Source of the DNA: Aliitabrizicola sp031425325
GTDB taxonomy: Bacteria > Pseudomonadota > Alphaproteobacteria > Rhodobacterales > Rhodobacteraceae
Direction of reading: 5' to 3'
DNA: 27,169 nucleotides
NCBI GenBank assembly: GCA_031425325.1
Contig: JANPJD010000224.1
Location: 1 to 27,169 of the forward strand
Both the position numbers and the translations under genes were made by a program. Each line of letters begins with the position of its first letter. Within the stretch, counting starts at the first letter, position 1. Positions 15,172 through 20,709 of this stretch are shown here, piece by piece. The notes under the pieces are model-generated. The model saw nothing but the letters and a program-made list of their open reading frames with translations. It searched no databases and had not been told where the DNA came from.

Positions 15172-15291
15172 AGACAAGACGATACTCCGGGCGAAATCCA
15201 CGGCGGATCAATCCTAGGCGAAGCACCCCGCTTGGGTGCGAACGCGTCGAAGCGGGCGGATGGTTGGCGAAAGCGAAACCAGGAGCCCCAG

Positions 15292-16335
15292 ATGACCAAC
15301 CGCTCGCTAGCAGAACTTCGTGAACTCGCCGACCGTCGCTCCGATGCGAAGGTCATCCCGCACGTCATCAAGCTACTCGCCATGGGCGGCGGTTCGTATC
15401 ATCACGCCCTCGGCGTCGCGGAGACCATCGACGCGCCGCTGAAAGTGACCACGATCCTGAAAGCTGCCGTCGCCGGCGGGACTACCGGGTCCGTACCGGC
15501 GCTCTCGGGAACCGGTAACGTGCTCACAAGCTGGGCCGAGACCCTCGCCGCGCAATCGGCGTTCATGCGGATGTACATCGACGGCGCTTTCATCGAGACC
15601 CCCTACCGCAAGCGCTTCGGTGCCGCCTCTGCCCCGCTGATCGGGTCGGTGATTGACGAAGGGCGTCCGGTCCCGCTCTCGTCGCTGCAGCTTGCGAGCG
15701 AGATTCTGGAGCCGATCAAGGTCGGCGCGATGGTCGTCTGTTCCGATGACGTCTGGCGCGATGCGTCGCCTGCCGGGTTGGCGCTGGTCACGAAGCTGCT
15801 CGCGGACGCTGTGGCGAAAGCGGTTGACGAAGCGTTCTTCCTGCTGACCAACGATCTGACGCCCGTCATCTTCAACGCCGACGGCAACGATCTGGTGGCG
15901 GTGCGGATGGCTCTTCGCCTCGCTCTCGACACTGTGCATTCCCGGGCGGGCGGTCGGCTGTATTGGGCTGCCAGCCCCACCGCGGCGAATGCCCTCGCCT
16001 CGTTCAGCGAGCTGGCGACGGGCGGGGTGACGCCGATGGGCGGGACGCTCCTTGGAATTCCCGTCGTCGTGACCGATGGCCTGCCCGGCATGACCGTCTC
16101 GCTGGTCGATGCGTCGGGTATCGCCGCGAAGATGGACGGGATCGAGTTCGAGCGGAGCAATGCGGGGGCTGTGCAGTTCCTCGATAACCCGACGAACAAC
16201 TCCGACGACCCGACGGCGACGAGCTTGGTCAGTCTCTTCCAAACCAATAACACCGCGATGCGGGCGGTGCTTCGGTTCGCTTCCGATCGCATCCGCGACG
16301 GGGTGGTTGCCTCGATCGACCTGGAGGCGAGCTGA
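15292..16335 (+). CDS. HK97-fold phage major capsid protein
   Basis: This 347-aa protein is a major capsid protein of the HK97 family, which assembles the icosahedral shell. Recognisable parts are the N-arm/E-loop region (GSVPALSGTGNVLTSWAETL, then FMRMYIDGAFIETPYRKRFG), the spine-helix region (DDVWRDASPAGLALVTKLLA, then AVAKAVDEAFF), and the A-domain ending GGTLLGIPVVVTDGLPG, a very typical HK97-MCP signature. The N-terminal arm before the fold is only about 40-60 residues, much shorter than the roughly 100-residue delta/scaffold domain of HK97. No protease gene is nearby, so processing may be absent. The ATG at 15292 has AGGAG upstream. A 1-bp stop/start overlap couples it to the next gene. 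No portal or connector gene is seen. Confidence 0.85.
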   Translation: MTNRSLAELRELADRRSDAKVIPHVIKLLAMGGGSYHHALGVAETIDAPLKVTTILKAAVAGGTTGSVPALSGTGNVLTSWAETLAAQSAFMRMYIDGAFIETPYRKRFGAASAPLIGSVIDEGRPVPLSSLQLASEILEPIKVGAMVVCSDDVWRDASPAGLALVTKLLADAVAKAVDEAFFLLTNDLTPVIFNADGNDLVAVRMALRLALDTVHSRAGGRLYWAASPTAANALASFSELATGGVTPMGGTLLGIPVVVTDGLPGMTVSLVDASGIAAKMDGIEFERSNAGAVQFLDNPTNNSDDPTATSLVSLFQTNNTAMRAVLRFASDRIRDGVVASIDLEAS

Positions 16336-16637
16336 TGCAGGACCTGGACGCGAACGACTTCGACGCCAGCCACATCGGCTATCTCGTCGATCGGATCAAC
16401 GAAGCGAACGCGAAGCTGGAGCGGAGGGCGGTTCCCCGTGTGGCTCCCGCTTCGACCGAGATCACGAAGGCGATCCGGGATGTGCTGCAGCGCCACGAGA
16501 AGCAGCTTGGCGAGGCGGTCACGACAGCGACCCTTGAGGCGGTCGCCAAGGGCGTCATGGTCGCGCTGATGGACGTGGTGCGCCCACAGCTGGAGGACCT
16601 TCGCAAGCGCCTCGATGCGATCGAGGGCAGCCGGTGA
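16335..16637 (+). CDS. Small helical coiled-coil protein after capsid gene
   Basis: This 100-aa protein has no recognised family. It is highly helical, with heptad-like stretches (YLVDRINEANAKLERRAV and VRPQLEDLRKRLDAIEG) and a mid section ITKAIRDVLQRHEKQLGEAV. Its start overlaps the capsid stop codon (TGATG) and GGAGG is upstream. Position and helical character would fit a scaffold or capsid-associated protein, but this is inference only. Confidence 0.65.
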   Translation: MQDLDANDFDASHIGYLVDRINEANAKLERRAVPRVAPASTEITKAIRDVLQRHEKQLGEAVTTATLEAVAKGVMVALMDVVRPQLEDLRKRLDAIEGSR

Positions 16638-16846
16638 AGAGCCTTGAGACCGAGCTGGCCAGGATGTTGCGGGACCGGATCGTCGCGCATCTCGATAGCG
16701 CTCTGGCGAACGGTCACGACGCGGCCACGGTGGCGACCGTCGCGATCCACGCAGCCGAAGTCGAATTGATGAACCTTCCCGCCTTGCGGGAGGCGGTCTG
16801 CGACGGGATGAAGGGCCTCGGGTTCCCGTCGATGAACCAACACTAG
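16634..16846 (+). CDS. Small helical protein
   Basis: This 70-aa acidic-to-neutral helical protein has no recognised family (MKSLETELARMLRDRIVAHL, then the remaining helices to the end). It starts with GTG in a GTGA overlap with the preceding gene's stop, and has GAGGG upstream, so it is co-translated with the capsid operon. It is the last rightward gene before a strong terminator-like hairpin. A virion-associated role is possible. Confidence 0.6.
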   Translation: MKSLETELARMLRDRIVAHLDSALANGHDAATVATVAIHAAEVELMNLPALREAVCDGMKGLGFPSMNQH

Positions 16847-16888
16847 AGATCAGCCCGGCGGAAGTACGCGCCGCCGGTGGCTGGGCAA

Positions 16889-16921
16889 GGGGGCGAGGCG
16901 TTGGTCTCCAGTCTCGCCCCC
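16889..16921. terminator. Bidirectional terminator-like hairpin
   Basis: GGGGGCGAG at 16889-16897 pairs perfectly with CTCGCCCCC at 16913-16921 around a 15-nt loop, followed by GTTTCC on the top strand. It lies between two convergent genes, so it probably ends both the capsid operon and the leftward gene. Confidence 0.7.
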
Positions 16922-16926
16922 GTTTC

Positions 16927-17658
16927 CTAGAGCCACGGCGGCCGAACGGTCGCTTGGACCCGGACGATGTGGCTGTTTTTGGTTTTCGTCCGCCCCATCT
17001 CGGAACGCATGTGCCACAGCGAATGCTGCAGCTGCGTCTTGCTGAAGCCGGAGGCGGCCCCGCGTGCCAGGAGCTGTTCCGTCGTTTCGTCTGGGAAGTC
17101 CTGCAGCAGTTGGCGGGCGACGTCCCGCCGTGTCACGCGAGGGGGCCTCACCGGTATCGCCAGCTTCTCGACCTTGACCGGCTTCTCGACCTTCGCCCGC
17201 TGTGGGCGCGGCAGCCCCATCTCCCGCCGAATGTTCGCCAGCGTCGGCCCAACCGAGACAGAGCGTCGATCGACCCCGAGCGTCAGGAGATGCTGGTAGA
17301 CCTGTTCGTTGTCGTGTTCGGGATGCTCGCTGAAATGGATCCGGATGATTCTGGACAAAGCGCCGTGGAGAAGACTGCCGTCCTCGGCGAAGATTGGCTT
17401 CTCTTCGTCTTCCAGCTCGTAGTCCTCATCTTCGATCGGCGGGGGCTTCTCGACATGCTCGATCCGAAAGGGCGCGAGACGTTCGATGTCCCGACGGGAT
17501 AGCTCGTCGGGGGCGTCGTATACTCGAAGGACGGCGACCCAGTTGTCCCCCGCCCGAATGGGCTGGACACCCGCCACGCTGACGCCAATCGGATGCGCGG
17601 CGTTTCGCGCGGCTGAGACGGCGGATGCGGGCGATAGGAATTTTCGTTGATGCTGCAT
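16927..17658 (-). CDS. Hypothetical protein with two repeated helical domains
   Basis: I do not recognise this 243-aa protein. Residues about 1-70 are a mixed alpha/beta region. Residues about 70-90 are very acidic (EDEDYELEDEE). Two similar helical units follow at about 101-148 and 178-222: LSRIIRIHFSEHPEHDNEQV ... GVDRR ... NIRREMG, and DVARQLLQDFPDETTEQLLA ... GFSKTQLQHSLWHMRSEMG. Both end in an R-x-EMG motif. They are separated by a basic Lys/Val/Pro-rich linker. The layout suggests a nucleic-acid-binding protein with duplicated domains, and the units resemble the C-terminal domain of the genes at 18570 and 18978. GGGGAG lies upstream of the ATG at 17658. The gene is leftward, convergent with the capsid operon. 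Confidence 0.65.
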   Translation of the reverse strand: MQHQRKFLSPASAVSAARNAAHPIGVSVAGVQPIRAGDNWVAVLRVYDAPDELSRRDIERLAPFRIEHVEKPPPIEDEDYELEDEEKPIFAEDGSLLHGALSRIIRIHFSEHPEHDNEQVYQHLLTLGVDRRSVSVGPTLANIRREMGLPRPQRAKVEKPVKVEKLAIPVRPPRVTRRDVARQLLQDFPDETTEQLLARGAASGFSKTQLQHSLWHMRSEMGRTKTKNSHIVRVQATVRPPWL

Positions 17659-17724
17659 TGGTGGCTCCCCTCGGTTTCGTCCGAAGGACGATCCCCAGCG
17701 AGGCGAGGCGCGGCACTGTGGGAC

Positions 17725-17820
17725 AGGAGGAACCTCCTGAGGTTCCGAAGGCGAACCGGAGCGGTTCCGCCCTCGTAATGCACCTGTGCAGTGAACGGTA
17801 TCGCTCCATGATGCAGGTGC
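17725..17820. other. Cluster of hairpins between two leftward genes
   Basis: Overlapping inverted repeats are packed here. AGGAGG/CCTCCT is at 17725-17738, GGAACCT/AGGTTCC at 17729-17746, and GAACCG/CGGTTC follows near 17750-17770. GCACCTG (17780-17786) pairs with CAGGTGC (17814-17820) immediately after the stop of the 17821-18147 gene. The last may end that transcript. The others lie in the leader of the 17658 gene and could form alternative structures, though symmetric GC-rich words are easy to find by chance. Confidence 0.4.
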
Positions 17821-18147
17821 TCAGGCAAACATTGTAAGCACCTCGCCCACAAAGAACACGGTGACGCCAATCCACTCCAATCCGATGCTCCCGACGGCGT
17901 AATCAGACAGTAGGTTGAGTTGTTTCTGCTGACTATCAAAGCGCCGGTTCGCTTCTTGTTCGAAGATCGTTCCGGGAGAGCCCAGCGCAATGAACCCATC
18001 TACCTGCCCGGTGACTGCTAATCCAAGTTTTCGGGCGAGGGGACCTTGTCTACCAAACTTCCGCTGCTTGTCCTTCAGGCCGACGATGAGGATTGCGAAA
18101 CCGATAAGTTTGAAAGCAAACCCGAACCACTCGAAGTTGAGTTCCAT
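17821..18147 (-). CDS. Small two-helix membrane protein
   Basis: This 108-aa protein is not recognised. It has a hydrophobic helix at residues about 4-22 (FEWFGFAFKLIGFAILIVGL) and another at the C terminus (LEWIGVTVFFVGEVLTMF), joined by a basic soluble loop with a helical stretch (FEQEANRRFDSQQKQLNLLS). It is predicted to sit in the inner membrane as a hairpin. I chose the ATG at 18147 because AAGGA is well spaced upstream; the ATG at 18162 would add MEGTG but has its Shine-Dalgarno too close. The sequence is more AT-rich than the chromosome. Small membrane proteins in satellites and prophages are sometimes superinfection-exclusion or toxic factors, but nothing here shows that. Confidence 0.6.
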   Translation of the reverse strand: MELNFEWFGFAFKLIGFAILIVGLKDKQRKFGRQGPLARKLGLAVTGQVDGFIALGSPGTIFEQEANRRFDSQQKQLNLLSDYAVGSIGLEWIGVTVFFVGEVLTMFA

Positions 18148-18335
18148 ACCTGTTCCTTCCATGCTCCTGACTGAAGCGTAGGTATCACCTGTTCGCTTTG
18201 CAATGTGGCCGCTTGGACGCTGGTTTGGTAGTTTCCACTTGAGGAGCCGAGACGGAACCGCTGCGTGTCCGCGCGCCTTGGTGGGGAGGGGCCGAGGCCT
18301 CGATACGATCAGGACGGTCCAACCGGAGTTCCTAC

Positions 18336-18488
18336 ATGCCTATCCTGATCCTGCGCCGTGAATGGCGCATCGACCCGATCCCCGCCCCTCGCTTCTTCCT
18401 CTGCGATGTACCTGTGGGCGTCCGGCTGGCGCGCATCAACCGTCGCATCGCCTTAACTGAACGAGCAAGGCGCAAGGCGCTGATTTGA
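18336..18488 (+). CDS. Small basic 50-aa protein
   Basis: A short frame from ATG to TGA encodes 50 residues (MPILILRREWRIDPIPAPRF, then FLCDVPVGVRLARINRRIAL, then TERARRKALI). GGAG lies 8 nt upstream, and a terminator-like hairpin follows the stop. The protein is strongly basic at its C terminus and has no recognised family. It is flanked by leftward and rightward element genes. Coding character rests on the Shine-Dalgarno, the downstream hairpin and even composition, so the call is moderate. Confidence 0.45.
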   Translation: MPILILRREWRIDPIPAPRFFLCDVPVGVRLARINRRIALTERARRKALI

Positions 18489-18492
18489 AAAG

Positions 18493-18517
18493 ACGCTCGG
18501 GGGAGTTCCTCGGGCGT
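18493..18517 (+). terminator. Terminator-like hairpin after 50-aa gene
   Basis: ACGCTCGGGG at 18493-18502 pairs with CCTCGGGCGT at 18508-18517 (eight Watson-Crick pairs and two G-T wobbles) around a 5-nt loop. It starts 5 nt after the stop codon and is preceded by AAAAG. The short A-run and lack of a long T-run make it moderate. Confidence 0.5.
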
Positions 18518-18569
18518 TCAAGTATGGGACGATCTGTTATGGCCCGTGGTGGGCCGCAGGAGAACAGCC

Positions 18570-18872
18570 ATGACCGAAGTTACCAACACCCCGAAGGCCC
18601 CCCGCGTCCGCAAGCCGAAGGCGCTGCCCGGCGATGCGACGCCGAAGCCGATGAAGGCCGTCAAGGTCCCCGCGCCGGCGCTTCCCGAGAAGGCGCAACC
18701 GCGCGTGTTGAAGTCGACCGTCGAAGGCCCGACGAAGCGGGTATGGTCGATCGCCGACGGGATGCCGGGGGCGAAGCGTCAGGACGTTGTCCAGGCCTGT
18801 ATCGAGGCGGGGATTGCGACGGGTACCGCGCGGACCCAGTACCAGAAATGGTTCGCCGCTTCGCGGGGGTGA
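18570..18872 (+). CDS. Small basic protein with C-terminal DNA-binding-like domain
   Basis: This 100-aa protein has a Lys/Pro-rich, histone-like N-terminal half (PRVRKPKALPGDATPKPMKA) and a compact helical C terminus at residues about 58-95 (VWSIADGMPGAKRQDVVQAC ... GIATGTARTQYQKWF). The C-terminal unit closely parallels the one in the gene at 18978-19319 (IGVCRRVVAENPDMPRADLI ... GINPTTARLQVGRLR), sharing PxxxRxDhhxxxhExGI and TARxQ. I know this pattern only from small phage and plasmid proteins, without a name. CAGGAGA lies just upstream of the ATG at 18570; the in-frame start at 18546 is unlikely. A large hairpin follows. Confidence 0.65.
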   Translation: MTEVTNTPKAPRVRKPKALPGDATPKPMKAVKVPAPALPEKAQPRVLKSTVEGPTKRVWSIADGMPGAKRQDVVQACIEAGIATGTARTQYQKWFAASRG

Positions 18873-18878
18873 GCTGGA

Positions 18879-18918
18879 TGGGGGAGGCGGTTTGAACCAA
18901 CAAGATCCGCCTCCCCCA
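18879..18918 (+). terminator. 12-bp-stem hairpin after 18570 gene
   Basis: TGGGGGAGGCGG at 18879-18890 pairs perfectly with CCGCCTCCCCCA at 18907-18918 around a 16-nt loop. It lies 6 nt after the stop codon. The lack of a T-run leaves its efficiency open. It may serve transcripts from both sides. Confidence 0.6.
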
Positions 18919-18977
18919 GTGACCACCATGTCACCACGAAGGGAAGACCATCTGATCGTGGCGTCATTAAGGCCGTC

Positions 18978-19319
18978 CTACGGGGCGGCTGAACGAAGTC
19001 TGCCGACTTGGAGGCGCGCAGTCGTGGGATTGATACCGGATTCGACCAGAAGCTTAATGAGATCAGCCCTTGGCATGTCTGGGTTCTCGGCCACCACGCG
19101 ACGGCAGACGCCGATCGCTCCAGGCGTCCGAGGGTAGCGGCGTCTTTTAGCCTCTTTCAGGGCCAGCGCGGCGACATATTCATCAACCTCGGAGCGAAGG
19201 AGCAACCAAGGTTCCTCCTCTTGCCGCGACCAACCTAGCTTCTTCGCCACGGCGAAAACACCGCGTATCGTCTTGCCCAGCTCGGTAGATACTTCACCCG
19301 CTGTGATCCATTCCGACAT
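18978..19319 (-). CDS. HTH protein, possible regulator or excisionase of the element
   Basis: This 113-aa protein begins MSEWITAGEVSTELGKTIRG, then VFAVAKKLGWSRQEEEPWL, which is a MerR/excisionase-like HTH (TAGEVSTELG ... helix and wing) at about residues 3-50. The C-terminal unit at 71-109 matches the one in the gene at 18570-18872. The gene is leftward at the right edge of the element, just inside the putative attR. Such a position and fold fit a directionality factor or a repressor of the element, though neither is proven. The start at 19319 gives the full HTH; a weak Shine-Dalgarno (GGGGTTGGG) precedes it. Confidence 0.65.
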   Translation of the reverse strand: MSEWITAGEVSTELGKTIRGVFAVAKKLGWSRQEEEPWLLLRSEVDEYVAALALKEAKRRRYPRTPGAIGVCRRVVAENPDMPRADLIKLLVESGINPTTARLQVGRLRSAAP

Positions 19320-19403
19320 TGCCCAACCCCGTTGTTGCCTGATTAAGTATAGCAAGGCGAGTTTGCCTTCATTGTGGCGAGGTCGAGACGAACCAAGGGC
19401 GGC

Positions 19404-19431
19404 ACGGACATAGGACGGACACGGACACGGG
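19404..19431. repeat. ACGGACA direct repeats, possible integrase arm sites
   Basis: ACGGACA occurs at 19404-19410, 19415-19421 and 19421-19427 in the same orientation, and again at 9251-9257 beside the integrase start. The 11-bp word ACGGACACGGG is shared by both ends (9251-9261 and 19421-19431). Repeats of one short word at both ends of the element suit arm-type binding sites. They could alternatively be the att site itself, which would shift the boundaries. Confidence 0.4.
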
Positions 19432-19499
19432 TGGTGAATGGGGATCGCGGAACGCATTGCAAAATAACGAGAAATCCCATAGCCCCGCTCTCGATGCAG

Positions 19500-19509
19500 T
19501 AAGAAATCC
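19500..19509. repeat. Candidate attR core (10-bp direct repeat)
   Basis: TAAGAAATCC repeats the sequence at 9074-9083. A related AGAAATCCC lies at 19470-19478. The site is 41 bp before the DUF3572 start codon. It is the best pair for the element boundary but short. Confidence 0.45.
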
Positions 19510-19550
19510 TTTCCATCCGTTCGGGAGACAGCTGTGGCCAAGGTTCTGAC

Positions 19551-19835
19551 GTGACGTCGAAGCAGGAATCCGCCGAGGCGCTGGCGCTCGAGGCGCTGGA
19601 ATGGCTCGTCGGACGCGACGACCTGTTGCCGGGCTTCCTTGCCCAGTCGGGTGCAGCGCCCGCTGACCTTGCGAAGGGCGCGCGCGATCCGGCCTTCCTC
19701 GCCTCGGTCCTCGATCATGTGCTGACTGACGATGCGCTCGTGATCGCCTTCTGCGACGCGCGCGGCCATGCCTATACCCGCCCGCTTCAGGCGCGGGCCT
19801 GGCTGCCGGGCGGTGAGGCAACGCACTGGACCTGA
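19551..19835 (+). CDS. DUF3572 family protein
   Basis: This 94-aa protein belongs to the DUF3572 family, found mainly in alphaproteobacteria and with no assigned function. The start (MTSKQESAEALALEALEWLV, with a GTG codon) and LPGFLAQSGAAPADL, then VLDHVLTDDALVIAFCD, match the family. It is soluble and helical, with one Cys. It is normally the divergent neighbour of pleD; here an integrated element lies between them and ends 41 bp upstream of the start codon, so its promoter may have been affected. GTG at 19551 is the only start that gives the family N terminus. Confidence 0.85.
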   Translation: MTSKQESAEALALEALEWLVGRDDLLPGFLAQSGAAPADLAKGARDPAFLASVLDHVLTDDALVIAFCDARGHAYTRPLQARAWLPGGEATHWT

Positions 19836-19901
19836 GGGCGGTTGCGGGGGCTGGCGCTTCGCGTCAGGCTGGGTTCGCGGGCTGGGCAGGGGCGGTGTGC
19901 G

Positions 19902-20615
19902 ATGATCGACGGCGTGATCTTCGACAAGGACGGCACGCTTTTCGATTTCCGACACAGTTGGGGGGCGTGGACGCGGCACGTCGTCGACGAGCTTTCGGTC
20001 GATGCGCTGCATGGCGCGCGGCTGGCCGAGGCGCTGGGCTTTGACCCCGCCACGGGCGCGTTCGAGCCTGACAGCCCGGTCGTTGCCGCCACATCGACCG
20101 AGATCGCGGCCGTGCTTCTGCCGCACCTGCCCGGACAGAGCGTGACGGGGCTGGCCGCCCGGCTCGACCGGCTGTCGGTGGCGGCCACGATGCGGCCTGC
20201 GGTGCCGCTTGGCCCGCTGCTTGGGGGGCTGCGCGCGCGGGGGCTGCGGATCGGGCTTGCGACGAACGACATCGAGGCCGCAGCCCGCGCTCATCTGGGG
20301 GCCGAGGGGATCGCCGATCTGTTCGACACCGTGTCCGGCGCGGATTCGGGGCATGGGGCGAAGCCAGAACCGGGGATGCTGCTGGCCTTCGCGCAGGCGA
20401 TGCGGCTTGCACCGGCGCGCATCCTCATGGTCGGCGACAGCGCGCATGACCTGTTGGCCGGGCGTGCGGCGGGGATGCGCTGTGTGGGGGTGCTGACCGG
20501 CGTCGCGACACGCGCCGATCTTGCCCCGCTGGCCGAAACGGTGCTGCCCGACGTGGGCCATCTGCCCACGCTTGTGGACCGGCTTCGCGACGATGCCGGG
20601 GCGGGCCGGGCCTGA
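19902..20615 (+). CDS. HAD-family phosphatase, phosphoglycolate phosphatase-like
   Basis: This 237-aa cytosolic HAD hydrolase would remove phosphate from a small metabolite. Motif I is FDKDGTLFDF with nucleophile Asp8 and acid/base Asp10. Motif II is Thr121 in LATND, the motif III Lys is Lys154 in GAKPEPGM, and motif IV is VGDSAHD at residues 177-183. The cap domain between motifs I and II is helical, as in Gph. The ATG at 19902 is preferred because motif I follows at once; earlier in-frame codons from 19842 are not family-like. The substrate (phosphoglycolate or a related compound) is inferred from the subfamily. It runs in the same direction as the DUF3572 gene, 66 bp downstream of it. Confidence 0.85.
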   Translation: MIDGVIFDKDGTLFDFRHSWGAWTRHVVDELSVDALHGARLAEALGFDPATGAFEPDSPVVAATSTEIAAVLLPHLPGQSVTGLAARLDRLSVAATMRPAVPLGPLLGGLRARGLRIGLATNDIEAAARAHLGAEGIADLFDTVSGADSGHGAKPEPGMLLAFAQAMRLAPARILMVGDSAHDLLAGRAAGMRCVGVLTGVATRADLAPLAETVLPDVGHLPTLVDRLRDDAGAGRA

Positions 20616-20635
20616 GCGGCCAAAAACGACCCCGG

Positions 20636-20667
20636 AGCGTCGGAAAGGAAGTGCCCGTCCCGACGCT
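20636..20667 (+). other. Hairpin in the gap before the mttB-like gene
   Basis: AGCGTCGG (20636-20643) pairs with CCGACGCT (20660-20667) around a 16-nt loop. A second hairpin, CCCGAA/TTCGGG (20685-20690 and 20697-20702), lies close to the next start codon. The first may end the HAD transcript; the second could affect translation initiation. Confidence 0.4.
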
Positions 20668-20709
20668 GCATCGGCAAAGCTATGCCCGAAACGGGGTTCG
20701 GGGGGTTCC

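Larger units (their letters stand above)
9074..19509. mobile_element. Integrated phage-satellite-like element, about 10.4 kb
   Basis: The element has a tyrosine integrase at its left end, an excisionase-like HTH gene, a primase/helicase gene, a P27-like small terminase, an HK97-fold capsid gene and several small unknown genes. It is flanked by a 10-bp direct repeat and interrupts the pleD/DUF3572 intergenic region. Genes from 9270 to 16846 run rightward and those at 16927-18147 leftward, with further small genes up to 19319. No large terminase, portal, protease, connector, tail or lysis gene is seen. The best reading is a phage satellite that supplies its own capsid and packaging-specificity proteins; a deletion-derived prophage remnant is the alternative. 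Boundaries depend on the att call. Confidence 0.75.
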
